A stretch of 64,000 bases of DNA from Polyangiaceae bacterium (GTDB taxonomy: Bacteria; Myxococcota_A; Polyangia; Polyangiales; Polyangiaceae), in the NCBI GenBank assembly GCA_015075635.1, contig JABTUA010000003.1, positions 806,001-870,000 on the forward strand. The letters are read 5' to 3'. A program made the position numbers and the translations under genes. The notes below the pieces were generated by a model. It had not been told where the DNA came from. It worked only from the letters and a program-made list of their open reading frames with translations, and made no database searches. Below, one piece after another: positions 50,543-58,525 of the stretch. Position 1 is the stretch's first letter. The number at the start of each line of letters is the position of its first letter.

Positions 50543-51150
50543 TAGAACTCTCCCATGATGCCGGCGGTGAGGCCGTAGGTGCGGTAGTAGGGGTCGCCGT
50601 CGCCGCTGCCGGCGAGGTGGAAGTCGGCGTGGGGGCCCACCAGGATGCCCACGTGCGGCGCCGGGAAGAGCACGACGTAGCCCTCGCCGCCCACGCTGAA
50701 GGCCTGCTGCGAGTCGTCCTCCGAGAACGCGAACAGGGCGCCGGGTCCCACACGCACCCAGTAGCCAAAGCGCCCTTCCTTCTCCGTCCCGCCGTAGCCG
50801 ATGCGAGGCCGAAGCTGCAGCACGGTCGCCGAGACCTCCTCGTCGCTGCCGCCGAGGTCGTATTCGAAGCGAGTCGCTCCGAGCAAGGCGCCGAAGCTCA
50901 GCCCCGAGGAGCTCACGCTGAACAGGCCGAGGCCGGCCCAATACAGCGGGTGGAAGCCGGTCGCCTCGTAGCTGCCCCCGTCGTCGTCGAACTTCTGGTT
51001 CTGGAAGCCGAAGATCCGCTCCACGCTGAGGATGAGCTCGTCGCGCTGACCGAAGCGGCTGTCTTGGGCTGCCGCCGGGCTTGCCGAGAGGCCGAGCGCC
51101 AAGGCGACGGCGCTACCCGCCAGCGCGGCGATCCCCTTCTGCGACCCCAT
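50539..51150 (-). CDS. Outer-membrane beta-barrel-like protein (first of a tandem pair)
   Basis: 203 residues from ATG at 51150. Signal peptide ends A-S-P-A-A-A-Q. The mature start L-I-L-S-V-E-R-I-F-G-F-Q-N-Q-K-F parallels the L-S-L-E-H-L-G-G-Y-S-N-Q-R-L of the next gene, so the two are likely paralogues. Gly/aromatic strand pairs continue to a C-terminal G-I-M-G-E-F-Y. It probably forms a small outer-membrane barrel. It lies about 80 bases from jag but is expressed in the same direction. Confidence 0.7.
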   Translation of the reverse strand: MGSQKGIAALAGSAVALALGLSASPAAAQDSRFGQRDELILSVERIFGFQNQKFDDDGGSYEATGFHPLYWAGLGLFSVSSSGLSFGALLGATRFEYDLGGSDEEVSATVLQLRPRIGYGGTEKEGRFGYWVRVGPGALFAFSEDDSQQAFSVGGEGYVVLFPAPHVGILVGPHADFHLAGSGDGDPYYRTYGLTAGIMGEFY

Positions 51151-51230
51151 TCCCGGAATGGAACACGGCTCGCGGGTCCTCGTCAAATTCGGCGCGCGCC
51201 CCGCTCCGGGGAGCATGCAGGGAAGGGAGG

Positions 51231-51902
51231 CTACGCCGTCGTGGTGCGGCGGACCGGGATGATCTGCACCCGGCGGCTCGCGCCTTCGCCGTCGCTCTTC
51301 GTGACCACACCCTCGAACTTGGCGAGGGCCAGGTGCACGACGCGGCGGTCCCGGGGGTTCATCGGCTCGAAGGTGATGATCTTGCCCTGCTCCACCGCTT
51401 GCTTGCCCAGGCGTCGCGCCATGCTGGCGAGGGAGTTGTCGCGGCGGCTGCGGTAGCCCTCGGCGTCCACCAGCACGTGCCGCTTCTCGAGCCCCGAGCG
51501 GTTGACCACGCGGTGGGTCAAGAATTGCAGGGCCATCAAGACCTGACCCTTCTTGCCGATGATGCGGCCGGCGTCGGGTCCCGCGATCTCGATGGAGATC
51601 TCGGGGCTCTCGTCGTCGTCCTTGGGGCGACGCAGACGGACTCGGCAGTCCATCTCCATCTCCTTGACGACCTGCGCCACGAACTCGAGCGCCTGCATGG
51701 CGCGCTCATCGTCCTCGGGAAGGTAGTCCGGCTCGCCGTTTCCGCGAGCCCTGCGCCGCCGACGTGGGGCGCCTTCGCCCTCCGCGGAGGCTTCCGCCCC
51801 GTCCGCTTCGTCGCCTTCGCCTTCGCCGTCGCCGTCGTCGCCGTCGGCATCTTCCTGATCGTCCGCCCACTCTTGGTCGAGCTCTTGCTCCGAGTCGCTC
51901 AT
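51231..51902 (-). CDS. jag: RNA-binding protein Jag/KhpB-type (KH and R3H domains)
   Basis: 223 residues. A very acidic N-terminus (Asp/Glu/Gly runs to about residue 45) leads into an Arg-rich patch, then a KH domain with G-x-D-A-G-R-I-I-G-K-K-G-Q (about 110-122) and an R3H domain ending around N-P-R-D-R-R-V-V-H-L-A-L. Jag/KhpB is an RNA-binding protein often beside yidC. The acidic head replaces the usual Jag-N domain. It is the last gene of the rpmH-rnpA-yidD-yidC-jag series. Confidence 0.9.
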   Translation of the reverse strand: MSDSEQELDQEWADDQEDADGDDGDGEGEGDEADGAEASAEGEGAPRRRRRARGNGEPDYLPEDDERAMQALEFVAQVVKEMEMDCRVRLRRPKDDDESPEISIEIAGPDAGRIIGKKGQVLMALQFLTHRVVNRSGLEKRHVLVDAEGYRSRRDNSLASMARRLGKQAVEQGKIITFEPMNPRDRRVVHLALAKFEGVVTKSDGEGASRRVQIIPVRRTTTA

Positions 51903-51938
51903 TTGACTGGCCTTTCCATGGAGAGTGAAACGAGAGCC

Positions 51939-53684
51939 TCAGCTACTCGCTTCCTCCTTGATCTTCACGCCGATCTCCCGGCTTTTTTTTTCCGCTTCGC
52001 TCTTCAGCGTTTGGCGCTTCACGTAAGACTCGACGATCTGCTGCTGCGCGATGGTCAAGAGGCCGTTGGTGAACATGTAGACACCGAGGCCCGACGGCAG
52101 GAACAGCATGAAGACCGTGAACATCGCCGGCATGAAGTACAGCATCATCTTCTGCTGCATCGGGTCGCCCTGCATCGGCATCAGCTTCTGCTGAGCGAAG
52201 TTGGTGGCGCCGATGATGAAGGGCAGAATGAAGAAGCGATCCGGCTGCGACAGGTCCGGGAACCAGAGGAACGGGATGTTGAACAGCTCCACGGCGGTCT
52301 GCAGCGTCGTGTAGAGCGCGAACCAGACCGGCATGCTCGCGAGCTGGGGCAGGCAGCCCTTCAGCGGGTTCACGTTGTGCTTCCGCCAGAGCTCCATCTG
52401 CGCCAGGCCCTTGGCCTGGGCGTCGTCCTTGAACTTCTCGGTGATGGCGTCGAGCTCGGGCTTCAGCTCGCGCATCTTGATCATGCTCTTGATGCTGGGC
52501 ACGGCCAGCGGGAACAGGAGCACGCGCGCCGCGAGAGTCAGCAGGATGATGGCGATGCCCCAGTTCGGCAGGATCGAGTGGACCTTGAGCAGGAACGCCA
52601 CGAGCACCTTGGCGATGACGCTGAAGAAGCCGAGGTCGATCAGCTCGGTCAGGTCCCGCTTGCCGCCGCCGACTCCCGCCAGGACGTCGCGCTCCTTCGG
52701 GCCCACGTAGGTCAGCACCGCGTAGCGCGCGCTCTCCTTGGGGCCGAGCTCGACCGGCGCCCAAGCGAGGCGCGCTCGGTACATCGCACCGGCGCCCGGG
52801 TCCGAGCTCTTGGCCTTGAACCGAGAGACGTCCCAGCGGTCCTCGATCTGGAGCTGGCAGGTGGGCTTCGCGTCCCCCGGCGCCGCGACGGGCGCGATGG
52901 CATGGGAGAAGTAGGCGTTCGAGACGGCGGCGTATGCCGGGGGCTCCTTGGTCTCGTACCAGTCCCCCTGGTTCAATGGGCCCGAGAAGCCCTCGCCCTT
53001 GAAGCTGTCCGGCTCGAAATCCGGCGGGCGCATCCGGGTCGCCTTGTTCGCCTCCGACACGCACTCGACGTGCGTGATGAAGGGGCTCACGGCGAACATG
53101 CCGCTCTCGACTTCCTTGTTGGTACGCCAGGCGTCGGTGTGCACGGTCAGCGCGTGCTTGAGCTTCTTGTCCGCGAGGTTGGTGACGGTGGCCTCGGCCT
53201 CGAGCTCGTACGGATGCTCGGTGGCGCGCACGACGCGCCGGACCTCGACCTTCGCGTCGCGGTACACCAGCTCGCAGCTCTTGCCGTCCGCCTTCACCAG
53301 CTCGTAGTCGACCTCGTCGAAATCCAGCTGCCAGTCGTCGGCCGGGTGGAAGCGCTCGTTGCGGAAGTGGAAGCGGAGCTGCCGGCGGAGCTCCACGTCC
53401 GGCGTGGTGGAGAGATCGATCGACTTGCCCTTCTGCCGGTACTTGGCGGTGACCAGGTAGAAGTGCTTCAGCGAGGCGCCTTGGGTGGTCACCTGCGCGT
53501 GGAAGCGCGGCCCCCAGATGTCACACAGCTGCTCGGGCTTGCGCTCCGCCGGCAGCGCCGTACCCTCGAACTTCAGCGGCTGCTGCTCGGACGACCCTTC
53601 GCCGAACAGCTTCGGCAAGAAGGTGACCGCCAAGAGCACGGTGAGGCCGATGAACAGCCACCGCGCGATACCGCTTCGTTCCAT
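51939..53684 (-). CDS. yidC: Membrane protein insertase YidC
   Basis: 581 residues, the long Gram-negative form. An N-terminal anchor helix is followed by a ~290-residue periplasmic beta domain, then the five-helix core (about 360-560) with N-W-G-I-A-I-I-L-L-T, G-C-L-P-Q-L-A-S-M-P-V-W-F-A-L-Y and P-S-G-L-G-V-Y-M-F-T-N. It inserts and folds inner-membrane proteins alone or with SecYEG. A Lys/Glu-rich tail is present. It is 35 bases after yidD and 36 bases before jag. Confidence 0.97.
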   Translation of the reverse strand: MERSGIARWLFIGLTVLLAVTFLPKLFGEGSSEQQPLKFEGTALPAERKPEQLCDIWGPRFHAQVTTQGASLKHFYLVTAKYRQKGKSIDLSTTPDVELRRQLRFHFRNERFHPADDWQLDFDEVDYELVKADGKSCELVYRDAKVEVRRVVRATEHPYELEAEATVTNLADKKLKHALTVHTDAWRTNKEVESGMFAVSPFITHVECVSEANKATRMRPPDFEPDSFKGEGFSGPLNQGDWYETKEPPAYAAVSNAYFSHAIAPVAAPGDAKPTCQLQIEDRWDVSRFKAKSSDPGAGAMYRARLAWAPVELGPKESARYAVLTYVGPKERDVLAGVGGGKRDLTELIDLGFFSVIAKVLVAFLLKVHSILPNWGIAIILLTLAARVLLFPLAVPSIKSMIKMRELKPELDAITEKFKDDAQAKGLAQMELWRKHNVNPLKGCLPQLASMPVWFALYTTLQTAVELFNIPFLWFPDLSQPDRFFILPFIIGATNFAQQKLMPMQGDPMQQKMMLYFMPAMFTVFMLFLPSGLGVYMFTNGLLTIAQQQIVESYVKRQTLKSEAEKKSREIGVKIKEEASS

Positions 53685-53719
53685 GGAGTGCTCGGGGGGC
53701 GAGGGAGTTCTTCGGGAGC

Positions 53720-54025
53720 TCAGGCGGAATCAGCCGCTTGATCGCGCCTTTCGGGCGCGCCGCTGCCGGTCGGGTCGGCGGGAGGGAGTGCCGCATCGGG
53801 GTGGCCCTCCGGCAGAGGCGGCGGATCGTATCCACCCGGATGGAACGGATGGCAACGGGAAAGGCGCCGGAGGGTGAGCCAGCTGCCCTTGGCCGCCCCG
53901 TGCAGCTCGATGCAGCGCAGGCCGTAGCGCGAGCAGGACGGGTGGAAGCGGCAGACGTTGCCGAGCAGCGGCGAAAGCGTGAGCTGGTAGGCGCGGATCA
54001 GCAGGATCAGGAACCGCGCGATCAT
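53720..54025 (-). CDS. yidD: Membrane protein insertion efficiency factor YidD
   Basis: 101 residues from ATG at 54025, overlapping the rnpA stop (ATGA). It has the family core L-I-R-A-Y-Q-L-T-L-S-P-L-L-G-N-V-C-R-F-H-P-S-C-S-R-Y and H-P-F-H-P-G-G-Y-D-P. An acidic, Pro-rich extension of about 30 residues follows. YidD is a small inner-membrane-associated protein that assists YidC. Confidence 0.93.
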   Translation of the reverse strand: MIARFLILLIRAYQLTLSPLLGNVCRFHPSCSRYGLRCIELHGAAKGSWLTLRRLSRCHPFHPGGYDPPPLPEGHPDAALPPADPTGSGAPERRDQAADSA

Positions 54026-54483
54026 GGGCCCCGGGAGTCTCGCGCCTTTTCGCGGGCTCCGCCAGCCTCGGAGCCCGGGGCGGAGGGAGCAGCGGCGCGG
54101 CGCGCTCGGTCGGCGCGGGCGTCCTCCGTGCGCTTTTGGAGCACTCGGGCGACGGCCTGCCACTCGGCCACGACGTCGGCCAGCACTGCGTCGCCGGTGC
54201 TTCGCTTGACGATCACCACGACGTCGAGGTCGGCGCCGAAGAGCTCCGGCGTGGCGCGAAAAGCCTCGCGAATCAGCCGCTTCGCGCGGTTTCGTACCAC
54301 CGCGCAGCCGACCTTGCGCGAGACCACGATGCCGAGTCGGGCGCCGTCCTGCTCGGCGCGCGCGCTCAGCAGCAGCACGAACCCAGGCGTGGAGACTCGC
54401 CGCGCCGTGCGCTGGATCTCCTGGTACTCCGCTCGCTTGCGCACCCGGCGGGTGGGCGGGACCCGACCTCGGGGTCGGAGCAC
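54022..54483 (-). CDS. rnpA: Ribonuclease P protein component
   Basis: About 153 residues from GTG at 54483, whose first base overlaps the last base of the rpmH stop (TAGTG). The RNR motif is present as V-V-R-N-R-A-K-R-L-I-R-E-A-F-R, preceded by R-L-G-I-V-V-S-R-K-V-G. The N-terminal R-K-R-A-E-Y-Q-E-I-Q replaces the usual F-x-x-V segment. It binds the RNase P RNA to mature tRNA 5' ends. A C-terminal charged tail of about 35 residues is longer than usual. Confidence 0.92.
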   Translation of the reverse strand: MLRPRGRVPPTRRVRKRAEYQEIQRTARRVSTPGFVLLLSARAEQDGARLGIVVSRKVGCAVVRNRAKRLIREAFRATPELFGADLDVVVIVKRSTGDAVLADVVAEWQAVARVLQKRTEDARADRARRAAAPSAPGSEAGGAREKARDSRGP

Positions 54484-54632
54484 TACTTCTTGTAGGTGGA
54501 GACGGCGAGACGCCACCGCCCCTTGCGACGGCGGCTCTTGAGAACGTCGCGCCCGCCCTTGGTGCTGTTGCGCTTGCGGAACCCGTGAGTTCGGGCGCGG
54601 CTGGTGTTGCTCGGCTGGAAAGTGCGCTTCAT
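54483..54632 (-). CDS. rpmH: 50S ribosomal protein L34
   Basis: 49 residues: [20 protein letters not shown], then K-G-R-D/R-x-V-L and [12 protein letters not shown]. Standard sequence and length. The gene is too short for many gene finders. It is the first gene of the rpmH-rnpA-yidD-yidC-jag operon. Confidence 0.97.
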   Translation of the reverse strand: MKRTFQPSNTSRARTHGFRKRNSTKGGRDVLKSRRRKGRWRLAVSTYKK

Positions 54633-54820
54633 GGCGATACCCGCTTGGCTGCGGTGGGAGTCTGCCCCGGCTGGCCGGGCTGGGCCCGGAGGTCGAGGGG
54701 CCGGGAGTCAGCCACGCGCCCGGCTCCTAGTCAAGCCTGTCGCGAGACCCCTGGATTTCTGCGCAGGACCGCACGGTCCGCTTGCCCCGTCCTCAGCCGG
54801 GTGATAGTCCGTCGCCTCCC
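54633..54820. other. Divergent region between rpmH and rpmG
   Basis: 188 bases. On the minus strand CTTGACT (about 54728) could serve as a -35 for rpmH, but no good -10 follows. No DnaA-box cluster or AT-rich unwinding element is seen, so it does not look like an origin. Confidence 0.4.
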
Positions 54821-54988
54821 ATGCGCGACAACATCCGCCTCGTGTCATCGGCCGGCACCGGTTTCACCTATTACACCACCAAGAACAAGCGCACGCAGAC
54901 CGCGAAGCTCGAGCTGAAGAAGTACGACCCGGTCGCGCGCAAGCACGTGGTGTTCAAAGAAGCCAAGATGCCGCCTCACTCGAAGTGA
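54821..54988 (+). CDS. rpmG: 50S ribosomal protein L33
   Basis: 55 residues from ATG at 54821: [14 protein letters not shown] and [10 protein letters not shown], the L33 pattern. It lacks the two C-x-x-C pairs, so it is the zinc-independent form. It is divergent from rpmH. Confidence 0.95.
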   Translation: MRDNIRLVSSAGTGFTYYTTKNKRTQTAKLELKKYDPVARKHVVFKEAKMPPHSK

Positions 54989-55035
54989 GCGCGCGTCGAA
55001 CCCAGAGCTAGCCCTACGGTTCGAGGGGCGCGCGC
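54989..55035 (+). terminator. Strong hairpin after rpmG
   Basis: GCGCGCGTCGAACC (54989-55002) pairs with GGTTCGA (55018-55024) and CGCGCGC (55029-55035), with a four-base bulge, giving 14 pairs. It starts right after the rpmG stop. A T-tract is missing. Confidence 0.5.
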
Positions 55036-55092
55036 AGCCCGGTCGGATCCGGTGAGCGCCGCGCCCCCGCCAAGTCCGCCCGGACGGCCGCA

Positions 55093-55313
55093 GAAGAAAT
55101 GCGCCACGGCGCCACGAACGCACGGCGCCCGACTTCTTTCGTTGGACCTGACGGGGACCCTCCGACCTAGAAGTCCTGAGCAGGTCCTGGGATCAACGCT
55201 CGGTGGAACAGGAGCATCGCAGCGGGCGAGGCGCTCTCGGGGTCTGACACCAAGATCTTCTTGTTCTTCTTCATTCGTGGCGTCCGTGGCGTCGTTGCGT
55301 CGTGGCGCAAATT
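55093..55313. repeat. Second long imperfect inverted repeat
   Basis: The left arm (about 55093-55130, GAAGAAATGCGCCACGGCG, CCACGAACGCACGG) resembles the reverse complement of the right arm (about 55268-55313, CTTCATTCGTGGCGTCCGTG, GTCGTTGCGTCGTGGCGCAA). About 140 bases of unrelated sequence lie between. It lies in the gene-free 54989-55383 region between rpmG and the OmpA gene and is of the same general type as the element at 49.7 kb, but with a different motif. Confidence 0.6.
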
Positions 55314-55383
55314 CTCAGGTACCGAGACGCGTCAGAGCGCGCGCGCCCCGCCGGGACGCGCGCGCCGTTCGGCTCGGCCCGAG

Positions 55384-57123
55384 CTACTCGCCGCTCAGGA
55401 TCTTGAACTCCACGCGCCGGTTCTTCGCGCGGGCTTCTTTGCTGTCGTTCGGGACCAAGGGCTTCGTCTCACCGAAGCCCTCGCTCTCGAGCCGCGACTG
55501 CGCGATGCCCTTGCCGGTCAAGTAGCGCATGCAGCTGGCCGCGCGGTCCTTGCTGAGCTTCATGTTCATGGCGTCGGCGCCGACGTCGTCGGTGTGACCG
55601 TACACGCCGATCTTGAGCGCGGGCCGCGCCTTCATCAGCGCCACGACCTCGTCGAGGATCGGGAAGCTCACCGCCTTGATGACGGCCTTGCCGGTCTCGA
55701 ACTGGATGGGCTCGAGCAGCGCGACCTCGCCGTCCTCGGTGACTTTGGTCAGGCCGGGGCAGCCGTTCTTCTCTGCGATCTTGTTCTTGAGACCGGGCTC
55801 GAGCGGGCAGCGATCCTCGGTGTCGGGGATCTTGTCGTTGTCCGCGTCGTCCTCCGGGCAACCGTCGCTGTCGGCGATGCCGTCCTTGTCCTCGGGGTTG
55901 TCCGGGCAGGCGTCCGCCGTGTCGGGGATGCCGTCGTTGTCGCGATCGGAGCCCGCGGGGCAGCCGTCGCTCGGCTCCGGCGGCTTGCCGTCCTCCGGCA
56001 CGTCCGGGCACTTGTCGATGTCGTCCGGATAGCCGTCCTTGTCGCGGTCCGAGGCGTAGTCGTCGACGTCCGGCCGGACGCGCACCTTCTTGTCCGGCGA
56101 CTTCGGCTCGAAGTCGCTGATGTTCAAGTAGTGGCCGATGGAGACGAGCACGCGCAGATCCGGCGCGCCGTAGCCGCCGGTGAAGCGCGTGCCGGCGCCC
56201 ATCATGGCCCAGGTCTTCTGCTTCTCACCCAGGCCGAATCGTGCCTGCGCCAGCCACTCGAACGCGGTGTTGTGCGCGCTCATGAAGGTGCTCTCGCCAC
56301 CGGCCTTGGCGATGCCCGTGGTGCCGAAGATCTCGCCGCCCAGCCGGACGCGCCCGCTCCTGAGCGGGAAGTAGATGCCGCCGGCGAGCCTCATCTCGCT
56401 GGCCAGGTAGAGGTCGCCTTCCTGGCCGCCGATCGAGCGCTCGGGGCGGAAGTGCGGGCCCAGGTGGCCGGCGATCAGGAACTTGCCGGCGTCGTACTCC
56501 GTGGAGCCGAAGATCCAGCCCGTGGTCTGGTCGTCGCTGGTGAACGACTGCGGATCACCGGTGGGGGCCCAGAGGGCGCCGCCGAAGCCCAGGCGGAACT
56601 TGCGGTTGTTCGACTCGTAGGCCTTCACGCGCGCGTCGAGGCGAAGATCGTGGATGGTGAGCTTGCGCACGTCGAGGCCGTCGCTGGAGACTCCCCGCGT
56701 GGACGGGTCTTCGCCGGTGAACTGGTAAAAGGCGATGGGGAGCGCGACGTTGAAGCTGGCGCGGCCTGCGAGCTCCATGCCCACGCTCAGGTAGTCGATG
56801 ATCTGGCCCTGGACCGGGTTCTGGATGCGCTCCTGCACCGTGCCGTTGTCGGTGACGGAGGTGTCGCGCAGCGGATTGAGCGTGTAGCCGAGGGCCATCA
56901 TCCCGTAGAAGCGCGAGCGCTCCGCCATGTACGGGCGCCAGACCATGAAGCCGTCGTCCGGCGCGCCGGAGATCTGCGCGCGGTCGAGGTACCAGGTCCG
57001 GGTCTGGGCGGCCGCGGGGGCAGCCGTTGCCAGGGTTGCGAGCCCGGCCAAGAGGGCCAAGCCCTGCTTCGCGAAACGGGAGCCGGGAACAGCGAGAGTA
57101 TGGAGGAAATCCAGCATGCGCAC
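55384..57123 (-). CDS. OmpA-family outer-membrane protein with TSP3 repeats
   Basis: 579 residues (ATG at 57123; ATG at 57117 is an alternative). Signal peptide ends A-A-P-A-A-A-Q. A beta-rich barrel-like domain (about 40-340) is followed by a calcium-binding thrombospondin type 3 stretch (D-K-D-G-Y-P-D-D-I-D-K-C-P-D, D-N-D-G-I-P-D-T-A-D-A-C-P-D, repeated four to five times) and a C-terminal OmpA peptidoglycan-binding domain with Y-G-H-T-D-D-V-G and N-R-R-V-E-F-K. It should tether the outer membrane to peptidoglycan. Confidence 0.9.
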   Translation of the reverse strand: MRMLDFLHTLAVPGSRFAKQGLALLAGLATLATAAPAAAQTRTWYLDRAQISGAPDDGFMVWRPYMAERSRFYGMMALGYTLNPLRDTSVTDNGTVQERIQNPVQGQIIDYLSVGMELAGRASFNVALPIAFYQFTGEDPSTRGVSSDGLDVRKLTIHDLRLDARVKAYESNNRKFRLGFGGALWAPTGDPQSFTSDDQTTGWIFGSTEYDAGKFLIAGHLGPHFRPERSIGGQEGDLYLASEMRLAGGIYFPLRSGRVRLGGEIFGTTGIAKAGGESTFMSAHNTAFEWLAQARFGLGEKQKTWAMMGAGTRFTGGYGAPDLRVLVSIGHYLNISDFEPKSPDKKVRVRPDVDDYASDRDKDGYPDDIDKCPDVPEDGKPPEPSDGCPAGSDRDNDGIPDTADACPDNPEDKDGIADSDGCPEDDADNDKIPDTEDRCPLEPGLKNKIAEKNGCPGLTKVTEDGEVALLEPIQFETGKAVIKAVSFPILDEVVALMKARPALKIGVYGHTDDVGADAMNMKLSKDRAASCMRYLTGKGIAQSRLESEGFGETKPLVPNDSKEARAKNRRVEFKILSGE

Positions 57124-57198
57124 CCCGGCGGAAGCTACTCCGAGGGGCCGGCCATTGAAAGGAAGAATGCCCAGCCAGGCGGTTTTCCACGCGGGTTT

Positions 57199-58416
57199 TC
57201 AGCGCAGATCGGCGAAGACCTCGGTGACCCAGACGCCGTCGGGTCCGGTCACCGCGGCGATGCCCACCGAGTCGTAGCGACGCTCGAGCAGGTTCCCGCG
57301 GTGCGACGGGCTGGCCCAGATCGCTCGGTGCGCTCGCTCGGGGCTGGCCGCCCGGGCGACGTTCTCGCCGAATGCGGAGGGCTCGAGGCCCAGCGCTTCG
57401 AGGCGGGTCTTCACCGTCCCCTTGCCCACGTCGTGCCCGAGTGTCCGCTTGTCGCGCATCGCCTCGGCGTGCTCTCGGGCCGCCCGGTCCAGGTCCGCGT
57501 TCCGGGTCAACACGCCCACCCCTTCGGAGCGGCGCGCCGCGTTGACCATGGCGAACAGCGCTGCTGCAGGGTCCGCGACGCCGCGCCCAGCGTCCTCACC
57601 GGGAGCTCGGCTCGCGTGGAAGGCGGCTGGTGGGGTCGTGTCGGCGTGGATCAATGCCTCCAGCACGGGCCGCGGACCCTTGTCGATCTCCGCGAGCACC
57701 TGTACGAGCCAGGTGCCGGGGCTGCTCGGCGCGAAGCGCGCGCGGATCACCTTTCCGTCCAGCGAGGTCGGGAGCGCGCGGGGGGCGCCGTGGGGGCCGA
57801 GCACGACCACCTTGGCGTCGTGTGCAGTGACCAACATGCTGGCGGTCACGTCCACCCACTGGCCGGTGCGCGCGCGCACGGGGAGACGCTCCAGGTCGGC
57901 GAGCGCGTCGACGGCGACCAGGGTCACCGCCTCCTTTCCGGCTGCCTCGACGTGGGCGGCCCCGCAGCTGCGCTGGCCGCCGTCGCCGAAGCCGGCGAGC
58001 CAGCGCTGAGCGCGAGCACGCGTGTCCGCGGCGTCGAGCGCCGGTCCCGAATACGACCACGAGCGCGGCCATACATGCGGTGAGCCCGCGGTTCTGAGCT
58101 GATGGGCGAGCTCCGCTGGCTCCAGGGCGGGCTCGGTTTCGGCGCGCTCCGCCAGCCGCTGGGCGACCCGATCGAGCGCCGCGTCTTGGCGCGCGCAGAG
58201 CTCACCCAGCGTCCGAGCGAGGCCTTGGGCAGCGCTCGGCTCGGGCGAAAGCGTCACTTCTTGCCATCCCCCGCTGGCGCTGGCCGGTCCTGCATCGGAC
58301 GCACGTGCGCCGGCCTGGTCGAGGTCCGGCGCCTCGAGCGCTGGCAGCGCAGGTTCTCTGGGCGCGCAGGCCCCGAGCCCGGTGAGGACGCAGAGGACGA
58401 GCCCGACGACGCGCAC
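57199..58416 (-). CDS. Lipoprotein with C-terminal CAP (SCP/PR1) domain
   Basis: 405 residues from GTG at 58416; upstream in-frame sequence overlaps the region before the MCE gene and is not needed. The lipobox is G-L-G-A-C. A ~270-residue N-terminal part is followed by the CAP domain (about 290-400) with M-V-N-A-A-R, R-E-H-A-E-A-M, L-G-H-D, F-G-E-N-V-A and W-x-x-S-P-S-H-R-G-N-L-L, including the His and Glu cavity residues. CAP proteins bind lipids or have protease-like roles; the function here is unknown. Confidence 0.82.
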   Translation of the reverse strand: MRVVGLVLCVLTGLGACAPREPALPALEAPDLDQAGARASDAGPASASGGWQEVTLSPEPSAAQGLARTLGELCARQDAALDRVAQRLAERAETEPALEPAELAHQLRTAGSPHVWPRSWSYSGPALDAADTRARAQRWLAGFGDGGQRSCGAAHVEAAGKEAVTLVAVDALADLERLPVRARTGQWVDVTASMLVTAHDAKVVVLGPHGAPRALPTSLDGKVIRARFAPSSPGTWLVQVLAEIDKGPRPVLEALIHADTTPPAAFHASRAPGEDAGRGVADPAAALFAMVNAARRSEGVGVLTRNADLDRAAREHAEAMRDKRTLGHDVGKGTVKTRLEALGLEPSAFGENVARAASPERAHRAIWASPSHRGNLLERRYDSVGIAAVTGPDGVWVTEVFADLR

Positions 58417-58525
58417 GCCCGAGAGCCTAGCCGGGCTCGCCGCCGGGCGGCGGATCTCGGCGGAAATTGCCGTGAAGTCGACCCCAAAGGGGCCCCCTGG
58501 TACGCTGGAAGCTGCCCGGGCGCGC

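Noticed and set aside
54633-54820. Replication origin between rpmH and rpmG
   Set aside because: Gene context suggested it, but there are no TTATCCACA-like boxes or AT-rich stretches in the 188 bases, and dnaA is absent.
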